Below, piece after piece: positions 28,167-35,264 of a stretch of 64,000 bases of DNA. The notes below the pieces were generated by a model. That model made no database searches. It was given only the letters and a program-made list of their open reading frames with translations, and had not been told where the DNA came from. This DNA is from Pseudomonas sp. R-28-1W-6. Its GTDB lineage: Bacteria > Pseudomonadota > Gammaproteobacteria > Pseudomonadales > Pseudomonadaceae. The stretch's first letter is position 1; every line of letters begins with the position of its first letter. The position numbers and the translations under genes are program-made. The stretch is from positions 186,001-250,000 of the forward strand of contig NZ_WELK01000004.1 in assembly GCF_009799925.1 (NCBI RefSeq), given 5' to 3'.

Positions 28167-29480
28167 ATGTCCGTTGCACCGGATTTCCTGCTGCAGAGCG
28201 CCCCCGAAGTCAGGCCCAAGGCTGCCGTGGCCAAAGCCCCGAACGCTGCGCCGGAGCCCGCCAAGAACGAGGCTTCCAGCTTTGCCGAGGTGTACGCCAA
28301 GGAGCGCCAGAGCAAGGCGGCGGAACGCAAGGAGAGCGCCGCCAAGGCCGGCCAGGAACGCAGCGACAGCGGCAAGCCGGATGAACCGGCGGTTGCCGAG
28401 GCGGCCGGCGAAGCGCCAGTCGTTGCCGATAGCGGCAAGGCCTTGCCGGACGACGAGCTGGCCGAAGGCGAGGAGGGTGCCGTCGATCCCTTGCTGCTGA
28501 TGGCCCTGGGCGGCCAGCTGCCGGTCGAGGAGACGGGCGAGACGACGCTCGCCGGCGGTCTCGGCGCCGAGGTGGCGGACGAAGCGCTGCCCGCGACCCC
28601 GCTGCCGACGGCGCTGGTCGGCAGTGCCGCCCCGGCGCAGTTGAGCGAGGCCAGCCATGATCCTGAACTGGACATGCTCAACAGCCTGCCCGGTGTGCGC
28701 CTGGCCCTGGAGATCGGCGCGCAGAACCAGGCCGCCGCCCCGCAGCAGCTGAGCCCGGGGGCGCTGGCGGCGCAGCAGGCGGCCAACCCCGAGGAAGGCT
28801 TCGCCAATGCCCTGGCCGCCCTGGCCGGGGATGCCGTGCCCGCCGAGGAGGGCGGCGACGAGGTGTTCGACAGTGCCGAACTGCTGGCCGATGGGCTGGA
28901 GACCAGCCTGCCCGGCGTCCGCGAAGGCCAGGTCGATGCCCGCGCCGATGCGCTGGCCAGCAAGCTCAGCGCTTTGAGCCAGGCCATCGCCCAGCAGACC
29001 AGCGTGGCCCAGCGCCTGCCGCTGGTGCCCGGGCAGCCGGTGCCGATGCAGCAGGGCGCCTGGAGCGAGGCGGTGGTCGACCGGGTCATGTGGCTGTCCA
29101 GCCAGAACCTCAAGTCGGCCGAGATCCAGCTCGACCCGGCGGAGCTGGGGCGTCTGGAGGTGCGCATCGAGATGAACAAGGATCAGGCCGCCCAGGTCAC
29201 CTTCGTCAGCGCCAACGCCAACGTGCGCGATCAGCTGGAAGGCCAGCTGCAGCGCCTGCGCGACATGTTCAGCCAGCAGGGCATGGGCCAGCTCGATGTC
29301 AACGTGTCCGACCAGTCGCTGGCCCGCGGCTGGCAGGGTGGTGGCGATGACGGGCGGCGCCAGGCCGGCTCGGGTGGCGGGCGCGGCCAGGACGGCGAGG
29401 TCGAGTCGCTCGCCGGTGTCAGCGAACTGCGCGGGGCGGCCGGCGCCGCGCTGCGTGGCCTGGTGGACTACTACGCCTGA
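28167..29480 (+). CDS. fliK: Flagellar hook-length control protein FliK
   Basis: FliK is secreted as a ruler during hook growth and then makes FlhB switch to filament substrates. From ATG 28167 the protein has 437 residues: a long Ala/Glu/Pro-rich, poorly conserved N-terminal part (about 1-320) and the conserved C-terminal switch domain, with NLKSAEIQLDPAELGRLEVR and DQLEGQLQRLRDMFSQQGMG. The frame is open upstream of 28167, but that part overlaps hptB and the promoter. It has its own promoter and a strong terminator, so it is a single-gene unit. Confidence 0.95.
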   Translation: MSVAPDFLLQSAPEVRPKAAVAKAPNAAPEPAKNEASSFAEVYAKERQSKAAERKESAAKAGQERSDSGKPDEPAVAEAAGEAPVVADSGKALPDDELAEGEEGAVDPLLLMALGGQLPVEETGETTLAGGLGAEVADEALPATPLPTALVGSAAPAQLSEASHDPELDMLNSLPGVRLALEIGAQNQAAAPQQLSPGALAAQQAANPEEGFANALAALAGDAVPAEEGGDEVFDSAELLADGLETSLPGVREGQVDARADALASKLSALSQAIAQQTSVAQRLPLVPGQPVPMQQGAWSEAVVDRVMWLSSQNLKSAEIQLDPAELGRLEVRIEMNKDQAAQVTFVSANANVRDQLEGQLQRLRDMFSQQGMGQLDVNVSDQSLARGWQGGGDDGRRQAGSGGGRGQDGEVESLAGVSELRGAAGAALRGLVDYYA

Positions 29481-29510
29481 GCCGTTGCGGCTTGATTCAA
29501 GCTGTTCAGC

Positions 29511-29550
29511 TGCGCCCGGTGCCAAGAAAAGCACCGGGCGCAGTCGTTTT
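29511..29550 (+). terminator. Intrinsic terminator after fliK
   Basis: A 12-bp perfect stem, TGCGCCCGGTGC / GCACCGGGCGCA, with an 8-base loop lies 30 bases past the fliK stop and is followed by GTCGTTTT. It separates fliK from the fliL unit. Confidence 0.88.
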
Positions 29551-29628
29551 CGGGTGACAGCGGGTCTGCGCCTTGGTATATCGGCAGGCCGTGTCGCGGG
29601 CGCCGGAGCGGCCACTTTGTTTGCAAGG

Positions 29629-29643
29629 TGGCATAACACTTGC
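29629..29643 (+). promoter_or_regulatory. Sigma-54 promoter of the fliLMNOPQR-flhB operon
   Basis: TGGCATAACACTTGC keeps the -24 TGGCA and -12 TTGC elements with ten bases between GG and GC. It lies 50 bases upstream of the fliL ATG. The unit is FleQ/RpoN-dependent in P. aeruginosa. Confidence 0.88.
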
Positions 29644-29693
29644 TCTAAGCCTTTGACCGCAGACAAAACCCAGATCAGCGACGGATTTTTGGC

Positions 29694-30221
29694 ATGGCAA
29701 AGAAACAAGCGCCGCAACCTCCAACCGATGGCGACAAGCCCGCCGGCAAGAGCAAGCTCAAGCTCATCATCCTGATCGTGGTGGCGCTGCTGCTGGCCGT
29801 CAGCCTGTCCGTCGGCGCCACGCTGTTCTTCCTCGGCAAGCAGGATGACGGCAAGCCTGAGGCCGACGCGGAGCAGGCGGCCGAGACGACGCCCGTCAAG
29901 AAGTCGGCCATCTACGAACAGATTGCCCCGGCCTTCATCGTCAATTTCAACTATCAGGGCCGCCAGCGCTACATGCAGGTCAGCGTGGCCCTGATGGCCC
30001 GCGACCAGGCCGAGCTGGATGCCCTGAAGGTGCATATGCCGGTGCTGCGCAACCGCCTGGTGATGCTGTTTTCCGGCCAGGACTACGCCGCGTTGATCAC
30101 CCCGGTGGGCAAGGAAATGCTGCGCCAGCAGGCGACCACCACGGTGCAGGAACTGGCGCAGAAGGAGACCGGCAAGATGGTGGTCGAACAGGTGCTCTTC
30201 ACCAATCTCGTGTTGCAGTAG
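29694..30221 (+). CDS. fliL: Flagellar basal body-associated protein FliL
   Basis: FliL is an inner-membrane protein that rings the stator and supports torque. The 175-residue product has a short cytoplasmic N-terminus, one membrane segment at about 22-42 (LKLIILIVVALLLAVSLSVG) and a periplasmic SPFH-like domain with FIVNFNYQGRQRYMQVSVAL. It ends ...VVEQVLFTNLVLQ, typical of the family. The ribosome binding site is poor, suggesting modest translation. It heads the fliLMNOPQR-flhB unit. Confidence 0.96.
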   Translation: MAKKQAPQPPTDGDKPAGKSKLKLIILIVVALLLAVSLSVGATLFFLGKQDDGKPEADAEQAAETTPVKKSAIYEQIAPAFIVNFNYQGRQRYMQVSVALMARDQAELDALKVHMPVLRNRLVMLFSGQDYAALITPVGKEMLRQQATTTVQELAQKETGKMVVEQVLFTNLVLQ

Positions 30222-30234
30222 GCAGGAGTCAGCC

Positions 30235-31206
30235 ATGGCCGTACAGGACCTGCTGTCACAGGACGAAATCGACGCGCTGCTGCACGGCGTCGACGATGGT
30301 CTGGTCGACACCGAGGACGATGCCGAACCCGGTAGCGTCAAGAGCTACGACCTGACCAGCCAGGATCGCATCGTCCGCGGACGCATGCCGACCCTGGAGA
30401 TGATCAACGAACGTTTCGCCCGCTACACCCGCATCAGCATGTTCAACCTGCTGCGCCGCTCGGCCGATGTGGCGGTGGGCGGGGTGCAGGTGATGAAGTT
30501 CGGCGAGTACGTGCACTCGCTGTATGTGCCGACCAGCCTCAACCTGGTGAAGATGAAGCCGCTGCGCGGCACCGGCCTGTTCATCCTCGACGCCAAGCTG
30601 GTGTTCAAGCTGGTCGACAACTTCTTCGGCGGCGACGGCCGCCACGCCAAGATCGAGGGCCGCGAATTCACCCCGACCGAGCTGCGCGTGGTGCGCATGG
30701 TGCTGGACCAGGCCTTCATCGACCTCAAGGAGGCCTGGCACGCGGTGCTGGACGTCAACTTCGAGTACATCAACTCGGAAGTGAACCCGGCGCTGGCCAA
30801 CATCGTCAGCCCCAGCGAAGTGATAGTCGTGTCGACCTTCCATATCGAGCTGGATGGCGGTGGCGGCGACCTGCACATCACCATGCCCTACTCGATGATC
30901 GAGCCGATCCGCGAAATGCTCGATGCCGGCTTCCAGTCTGATGTCGACGACCAGGACGAGCGCTGGATCAAGGCCCTGCGCGAGGACATCCTCGACGTCA
31001 ACGTGCCTCTGGGCGCCACCGTGGCCCACCGCCAGCTCAAGCTGCGCGACATCCTGCACATGCAGCCGGGCGACGTGATCCCGGTGGAACTGCCGGAAAA
31101 CATCATCATGCGTGCCAACGGCGTGCCGGCCTTCAAGGTCAAGCTGGGGGCGCACAAGGGCAACCTGGCCATGCAGGTCATCGAACCGATCGAGCGCTTG
31201 CGTTAA
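30235..31206 (+). CDS. fliM: Flagellar motor switch protein FliM
   Basis: FliM forms the middle of the C ring and binds phospho-CheY. The 323-residue protein begins with the CheY-binding peptide LLSQDEIDALLHG at about residues 6-18. The middle CheC-like domain contains MPTLEMINERFARYTRISMF and LDAKLVFKLVDNFFGGDGRH, and the C-terminal SpoA domain starts at about 245. Length and motifs are standard. A 60-base gap precedes fliN. Confidence 0.98.
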   Translation: MAVQDLLSQDEIDALLHGVDDGLVDTEDDAEPGSVKSYDLTSQDRIVRGRMPTLEMINERFARYTRISMFNLLRRSADVAVGGVQVMKFGEYVHSLYVPTSLNLVKMKPLRGTGLFILDAKLVFKLVDNFFGGDGRHAKIEGREFTPTELRVVRMVLDQAFIDLKEAWHAVLDVNFEYINSEVNPALANIVSPSEVIVVSTFHIELDGGGGDLHITMPYSMIEPIREMLDAGFQSDVDDQDERWIKALREDILDVNVPLGATVAHRQLKLRDILHMQPGDVIPVELPENIIMRANGVPAFKVKLGAHKGNLAMQVIEPIERLR

Positions 31207-31266
31207 GCGAGTGCCGGGGCCCGTCTGAGCGGGCTCATCCACACAACAGCCCGCCGAGGAATAGCA

Positions 31267-31740
31267 ATGGCAGACGAAGAAGGTACCTCCCCCGAGGAGC
31301 AGGCACTGGCCGATGAGTGGGCCGCGGCACTGGCCGAGGCCGGCGATGACGCCAACCAGGACGATATCGATGCGCTGATGGCGCAGGGCGGCGGCATGGC
31401 GCAACCGGCGGCACCGCGGGTGGCGATGGAGGAGTTCGGGGCAGGGCCCAAGCTCAGCAACGGCCCGGTCAGCCTGGACGGGCCGAACCTGGACGTGATC
31501 CTGGATATCCCGGTGTCGATCTCCATGGAAGTCGGCAGCACCGATATCTCCATCCGCAACCTGCTGCAGCTCAACCAGGGCTCGGTGGTCGAGCTCGACC
31601 GCCTGGCCGGCGAGCCGCTCGACGTGCTGGTCAACGGCACGCTGATCGCCCATGGCGAGGTGGTGGTGGTCAACGAGAAGTTCGGCATCCGCCTGACCGA
31701 CGTGATCAGCCCCAGCGAACGCATCAAGAAACTGCGCTGA
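31267..31740 (+). CDS. fliN: Flagellar motor switch protein FliN
   Basis: FliN is the bottom of the C ring and a docking site for FliH. The 157-residue protein has an acidic N-terminal extension (about 1-60) and the C-terminal SpoA domain with LDVILDIPVSISMEVGSTDI and RNLLQLNQGSVVELDRLAGE. At residues 31-42 the extension contains QDDIDALMAQGG, which resembles the FliM CheY-binding peptide QDEIDALLHG. The AGGAAT ribosome site precedes ATG 31267. fliO follows after 7 bases. Confidence 0.97.
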   Translation: MADEEGTSPEEQALADEWAAALAEAGDDANQDDIDALMAQGGGMAQPAAPRVAMEEFGAGPKLSNGPVSLDGPNLDVILDIPVSISMEVGSTDISIRNLLQLNQGSVVELDRLAGEPLDVLVNGTLIAHGEVVVVNEKFGIRLTDVISPSERIKKLR

Positions 31741-31747
31741 GACGACC

Positions 31748-32179
31748 ATGCGCAGACTCTTCAGCCTATTGCTGGCCCTGCCGCTGAGCGCTCTGGCCGA
31801 TCCCGCCGCGGCGCCCGCGGCCACTCCGCTGGCCGGCTCCGGTATCGGCGGCCAGCTGGTGCAGCTGCTGCTCGGCCTGCTGCTGGTGGTCGGCCTGATC
31901 TTCGCCCTGGCCTGGGTCATGCGCCGGGTGCAGCAGTTCGGTCCGCGCGGCGGTCAGGTGATCAAGCTGGTGGCCAGCCAGGCCCTGGGCCCGCGCGACA
32001 GGCTGCTGCTGGTGCAGGTCGGCGGCGAGCAGATCCTCCTCGGCATCAGTGCCGGGCGCATCAGCCCGCTGCACGTGCTCAAGGAGCCGGTCGCCCTGGG
32101 CGAGGCCGAGCCGGCCACCCCGGAGTTCGCCCAGCGCCTGATGGAGCTGCTTGGCAAGGACAATAAGGACAAGACATGA
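31748..32179 (+). CDS. fliO: Flagellar export apparatus assembly protein FliO
   Basis: FliO helps FliP fold and form the export gate ring. The 143-residue protein starts with a signal-like hydrophobic stretch ([17 protein letters not shown]), then has one clear membrane segment at about 34-55 ([20 protein letters not shown]) and a cytoplasmic domain with [20 protein letters not shown], typical of FliO. The length is normal. Its TGA overlaps the fliP ATG in an ATGA junction, so the two are translationally coupled. Confidence 0.95.
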   Translation: MRRLFSLLLALPLSALADPAAAPAATPLAGSGIGGQLVQLLLGLLLVVGLIFALAWVMRRVQQFGPRGGQVIKLVASQALGPRDRLLLVQVGGEQILLGISAGRISPLHVLKEPVALGEAEPATPEFAQRLMELLGKDNKDKT

Positions 32180-32931
32180 GCGCCCGGCGCATTCTGCTGA
32201 CCCTGCTGCTGGCGCTGGCGGCACCGCTGGCGTTCGGCGCCGATGACCCCTTGTCGCTCAAAGCGATCACCCTGAGCACCAACGCCGAAGGGCAGCAGGA
32301 GTATTCGGTCAGCCTGCAGATCCTGCTGATCATGACGGCGCTGAGCTTCATCCCGGCGTTCGTCATGCTGATGACCAGCTTCACCCGGATCATCATCGTG
32401 TTCTCCATCCTGCGCCAGGCCCTGGGCCTGCAGCAGACGCCGTCGAACCAGATACTGGTCGGCCTGGCGCTGTTCCTGACGCTGTTCATCATGGCGCCGG
32501 TGTTCGAGCAGATTAACCGCGAGGCCCTGCAGCCCTATCTCAACGAGCAGCTGCCGGCCCAGGAGGCGATCGGCAAGGCCGAGGTGCCGATCAAGGCCTT
32601 CATGCTGGCGCAGACCCGTGCCTCCGACCTGGAGCTGTTCGTGCGCCTGTCCAAGCGCACCGACATCGCCGCGCCGGACCAGGCGCCGCTGACCATCCTG
32701 ATCCCGGCGTTCGTCACCTCCGAGCTGAAGACCGCGTTCCAGATCGGTTTCATGATCTTCATCCCGTTCCTGATCATCGATATGGTGGTGGCCAGCATCC
32801 TCATGGCCATGGGCATGATGATGCTCTCGCCGCTGATCATTTCCCTGCCGTTCAAGATCATGCTGTTCGTCCTGATCGACGGCTGGGCGCTGATCATGGG
32901 CACCCTGGCCGGCAGCTTCGGCACGATTTAG
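32176..32931 (+). CDS. fliP: Flagellar export gate protein FliP
   Basis: FliP pentamers form the core of the export gate with FliQ and FliR. The 251-residue precursor has a cleavable signal peptide ([18 protein letters not shown]), as is usual for FliP, and four later membrane segments. Family signatures include [39 protein letters not shown] and [20 protein letters not shown]. Start and size are unambiguous. It is coupled to fliO and followed 10 bases later by fliQ. Confidence 0.98.
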   Translation: MSARRILLTLLLALAAPLAFGADDPLSLKAITLSTNAEGQQEYSVSLQILLIMTALSFIPAFVMLMTSFTRIIIVFSILRQALGLQQTPSNQILVGLALFLTLFIMAPVFEQINREALQPYLNEQLPAQEAIGKAEVPIKAFMLAQTRASDLELFVRLSKRTDIAAPDQAPLTILIPAFVTSELKTAFQIGFMIFIPFLIIDMVVASILMAMGMMMLSPLIISLPFKIMLFVLIDGWALIMGTLAGSFGTI

Positions 32932-32941
32932 AGAGGCGCAC

Positions 32942-33211
32942 ATGACTCCGGAAATAGCCGTCGACCTGTTTCGTGAAGCGCTCTGGCTGACCGCCCTGAT
33001 CGTTGGCCTGATGGTCCTGCCCAGCCTGCTGGTGGGCCTGCTGGTGGCCATGTTCCAGGCCGCCACGCAGATCAACGAACAGACCCTGAGCTTCGTCCCG
33101 CGCCTGCTGGTGATGCTGCTCACCCTGATCTGGGCCGGTCCCTGGCTGGTGCGCCAGCTGATGGAGTACACCCAGAACCTGATCCAGAACATCCCGTTGT
33201 TGATCGGCTGA
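32942..33211 (+). CDS. fliQ: Flagellar export gate protein FliQ
   Basis: FliQ is the small two-helix gate subunit. The 89-residue protein has two membrane hairpin segments (about 14-38 and 50-72) and the motif FQAATQINEQTLSFVPRLL, conserved from FliQ to SctS. The length of 89 is canonical. Its TGA overlaps the fliR ATG by one base (TGATG). GAGAGGCGC lies upstream of its own start. Confidence 0.97.
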   Translation: MTPEIAVDLFREALWLTALIVGLMVLPSLLVGLLVAMFQAATQINEQTLSFVPRLLVMLLTLIWAGPWLVRQLMEYTQNLIQNIPLLIG

Positions 33212-33987
33212 TGCTCGAGCTGACCAATGCGCAGATCGGCGGCTGGATCGGCCAGTTCCTCCTGCCGCTGTTTCGCATCGCCTCTATGCTGATGGTCATG
33301 CCGGTGATCGGCACCCAGCTGGTGCCGACGCGGGTGCGCCTGTACCTGGCGCTGGCGATCTGCCTGGTGCTGGTGCCGAACCTGCCGCCGATGCCACAGG
33401 TCGACTCGGTCAGCCTGCAGTCCATGCTGCTGATCGGCGAGCAGGTGCTGATCGGGGTGATGTTCGGCTTCATCCTGCAGCTGTACTTTCACCTGTTCTC
33501 GGTCGCCGGGCAGATCATCGCGATCCAGATGGGCCTGGGCTTCGCCTCCATGGTCGACCCCACCAATGGGGTGTCGGTGCCGGTGCTCGGCCAGTTCCTG
33601 CTGATGCTGGTGACCCTGCTGTTCCTCGCGATGAACGGCCACCTGGTGGTGTTCGAGGTGCTGGCCGAGAGTTTCGTGACCCTGCCGGTCGGCCAGGGCC
33701 TGCTGGTCGATCACTACTGGGAACTGGCCGGCAAACTCAGCTGGGTAATGGCCGCCGGCCTGCTGCTGGCGCTGCCGGTGGTGATCGCCCTGCTAGTGGT
33801 CAACCTGGCCTTCGGCGTGATGACCCGTGCGGCGCCGCAGCTGAACATCTTCTCCATCGGTTTCCCGCTGACCCTGGTGCTGGGTTTGCTCATCTTCTGG
33901 CTGGGCATCGCCGATTTCCTCGCCCATTTCCAGGTGCTGACCAGCGAAGCCCTGCAACAGTTGCGCGAACTGGCGCAGGCGCGCTAA
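33211..33987 (+). CDS. fliR: Flagellar export gate protein FliR
   Basis: FliR completes the FliPQR gate and contacts FlhB. The 258-residue protein has six predicted membrane segments, with family features PVIGTQLVPTRVRLYLALAI, GFASMVDPTNGVSVPVLGQF and VVNLAFGVMTRAAPQLNIFS. The size fits FliR. It starts on the last base of fliQ and is followed 9 bases later by flhB, whose strong AAGGAGG site lies right at the fliR stop. Confidence 0.97.
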   Translation: MLELTNAQIGGWIGQFLLPLFRIASMLMVMPVIGTQLVPTRVRLYLALAICLVLVPNLPPMPQVDSVSLQSMLLIGEQVLIGVMFGFILQLYFHLFSVAGQIIAIQMGLGFASMVDPTNGVSVPVLGQFLLMLVTLLFLAMNGHLVVFEVLAESFVTLPVGQGLLVDHYWELAGKLSWVMAAGLLLALPVVIALLVVNLAFGVMTRAAPQLNIFSIGFPLTLVLGLLIFWLGIADFLAHFQVLTSEALQQLRELAQAR

Positions 33988-33996
33988 GGAGGTACC

Positions 33997-35133
33997 GTGG
34001 CGGAAAGTGAAAGCGGTGCCGACAAGAGCGAGGAACCCACCAGCAAGCGCCTGGAGGAGGCGCGCAAGAAAGGCCAGATCGCCCGCTCGCGCGAGCTCAA
34101 TACCCTGGCGGTGACCCTCGCCGGCGCGATAGCGCTGCTGATGTACGGCGCGCAGATGGGTGACGGCCTGCTGCGCATCATGCGCAGCAACTTCGCCTTG
34201 CCGCGCGAGGTGCTGCTGGATGAGGGCTCGATGGCCCTGTACCTGCTGGCGGCCGGCAAGGATGCGCTGGTGCTGCTGCAGCCGTTCCTCATCGTGCTGC
34301 TGATCGCTTCGATCGTCGGTCCGATTGCCTTGGGCGGCTGGCTGTTCTCCGCCGAGGCGCTGCAACCCAAGGCCAGCCGGATGAACCCCTGGGAAGGGCT
34401 CAAGCGCATGTTCTCGACCAAGGCCCTGATCGAGCTGCTGAAGGCCCTGGCCAAGTTCATCATCATCCTGCTGGTCGGCCTCGCCGTGCTCTCGGCCGAC
34501 CAGGACGACCTGCTGGCCCTGGCCAACGAGCCGATCGACTCAGCCATCCTGCACGGCGCCCAGATCGTCGGCTGGAGCGCCCTTTGGCTGGCCAGCGGGC
34601 TGATCCTGATTGCCGCGGTGGACGTGCCGTTCCAGCTATGGGACGCCAAGCAGAAGCTGATGATGACCAAGCAGGAGGTGCGCGACGAGTACAAGGACAG
34701 CGAGGGCAAGCCAGAGGTCAAGTCGAAGATCCGCCAGTTGCAGCGCGAGATGGCCGAGCGGCGGATGATGCAGGCGGTGCCGGAGGCTGACGTGGTGATC
34801 ACCAACCCGACGCACTTCGCCGTGGCCCTCAAGTACGACCCGGCCAAGGGCAGTGCGCCGGTGCTGCTGGCCAAGGGTGGCGATTTCCTGGCGCTGAAGA
34901 TTCGCGAGATCGCCCAGGAGCACAAGGTCACCCTGCTGGAATCGCCGGCCCTGGCGCGGGCGGTGTACTTCTCCACCGAAATCGACCACGAGATTCCCGC
35001 CGGCCTGTACCTGGCGGTGGCCCAGGTGCTGGCCTACGTCTACCAGCTCAAGCAGTTCCGCGCCGGCAAGGGCAAGCGCCCGGGGCCGCTGCCGGACCTG
35101 CCGATCCCGCCGGATCTGCGCCGCGACGAATAG
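33997..35133 (+). CDS. flhB: Flagellar export switch protein FlhB
   Basis: FlhB sits on the FliPQR gate and switches substrate class after self-cleavage. The 378-residue protein starts at GTG 33997, preceded by AAGGAGG. It has an N-terminal basic region (EEPTSKRLEEARKKGQIARS), four membrane segments (about 35-215) and a cytoplasmic domain with the cleavage motif NPTH at residues 270-273 (VVITNPTHFAVALKY). All key residues are intact. It ends the fliLMNOPQR-flhB unit; the flhA promoter begins 60 bases downstream. Confidence 0.98.
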   Translation: MAESESGADKSEEPTSKRLEEARKKGQIARSRELNTLAVTLAGAIALLMYGAQMGDGLLRIMRSNFALPREVLLDEGSMALYLLAAGKDALVLLQPFLIVLLIASIVGPIALGGWLFSAEALQPKASRMNPWEGLKRMFSTKALIELLKALAKFIIILLVGLAVLSADQDDLLALANEPIDSAILHGAQIVGWSALWLASGLILIAAVDVPFQLWDAKQKLMMTKQEVRDEYKDSEGKPEVKSKIRQLQREMAERRMMQAVPEADVVITNPTHFAVALKYDPAKGSAPVLLAKGGDFLALKIREIAQEHKVTLLESPALARAVYFSTEIDHEIPAGLYLAVAQVLAYVYQLKQFRAGKGKRPGPLPDLPIPPDLRRDE

Positions 35134-35192
35134 CGGCAGCGGCAAGGCGCAGGCGACAAAGCCAGCGCCGAAGCACTTGCCGCGGCCGTTGT

Positions 35193-35207
35193 GGAACGCT
35201 TCTTGCG
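35193..35207 (+). promoter_or_regulatory. Sigma-54 promoter of flhA
   Basis: TGGAACGCTTCTTGC differs from TGGCACG-N4-TTGC at one base, with ten bases between GG and GC. It lies 57 bases before the flhA GTG. P. aeruginosa flhA is FleQ/RpoN-dependent. Confidence 0.85.
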
Positions 35208-35220
35208 ATACCCCGCCCAG

Positions 35221-35236
35221 GACGCGCTTTCGCGTC
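35221..35236 (+). promoter_or_regulatory. Small hairpin at the 5' end of the flhA leader
   Basis: GACGCG CTTT CGCGTC is a perfect 6-bp stem with a tetraloop, followed by AAAA. With a start site about 12 bases past the -12 element, it would lie at the very 5' end of the mRNA, where such stems often protect against degradation. That role is inferred. Confidence 0.5.
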
Positions 35237-35264
35237 AAAAGATTGAATGGGCTGGGGAATACAC

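Noticed and set aside
35247..35264. ATG start for FlhA at 35247
   Set aside because: It has no ribosome binding site and adds six residues not expected in the family; GTG 35265 has GGGGA at good spacing.
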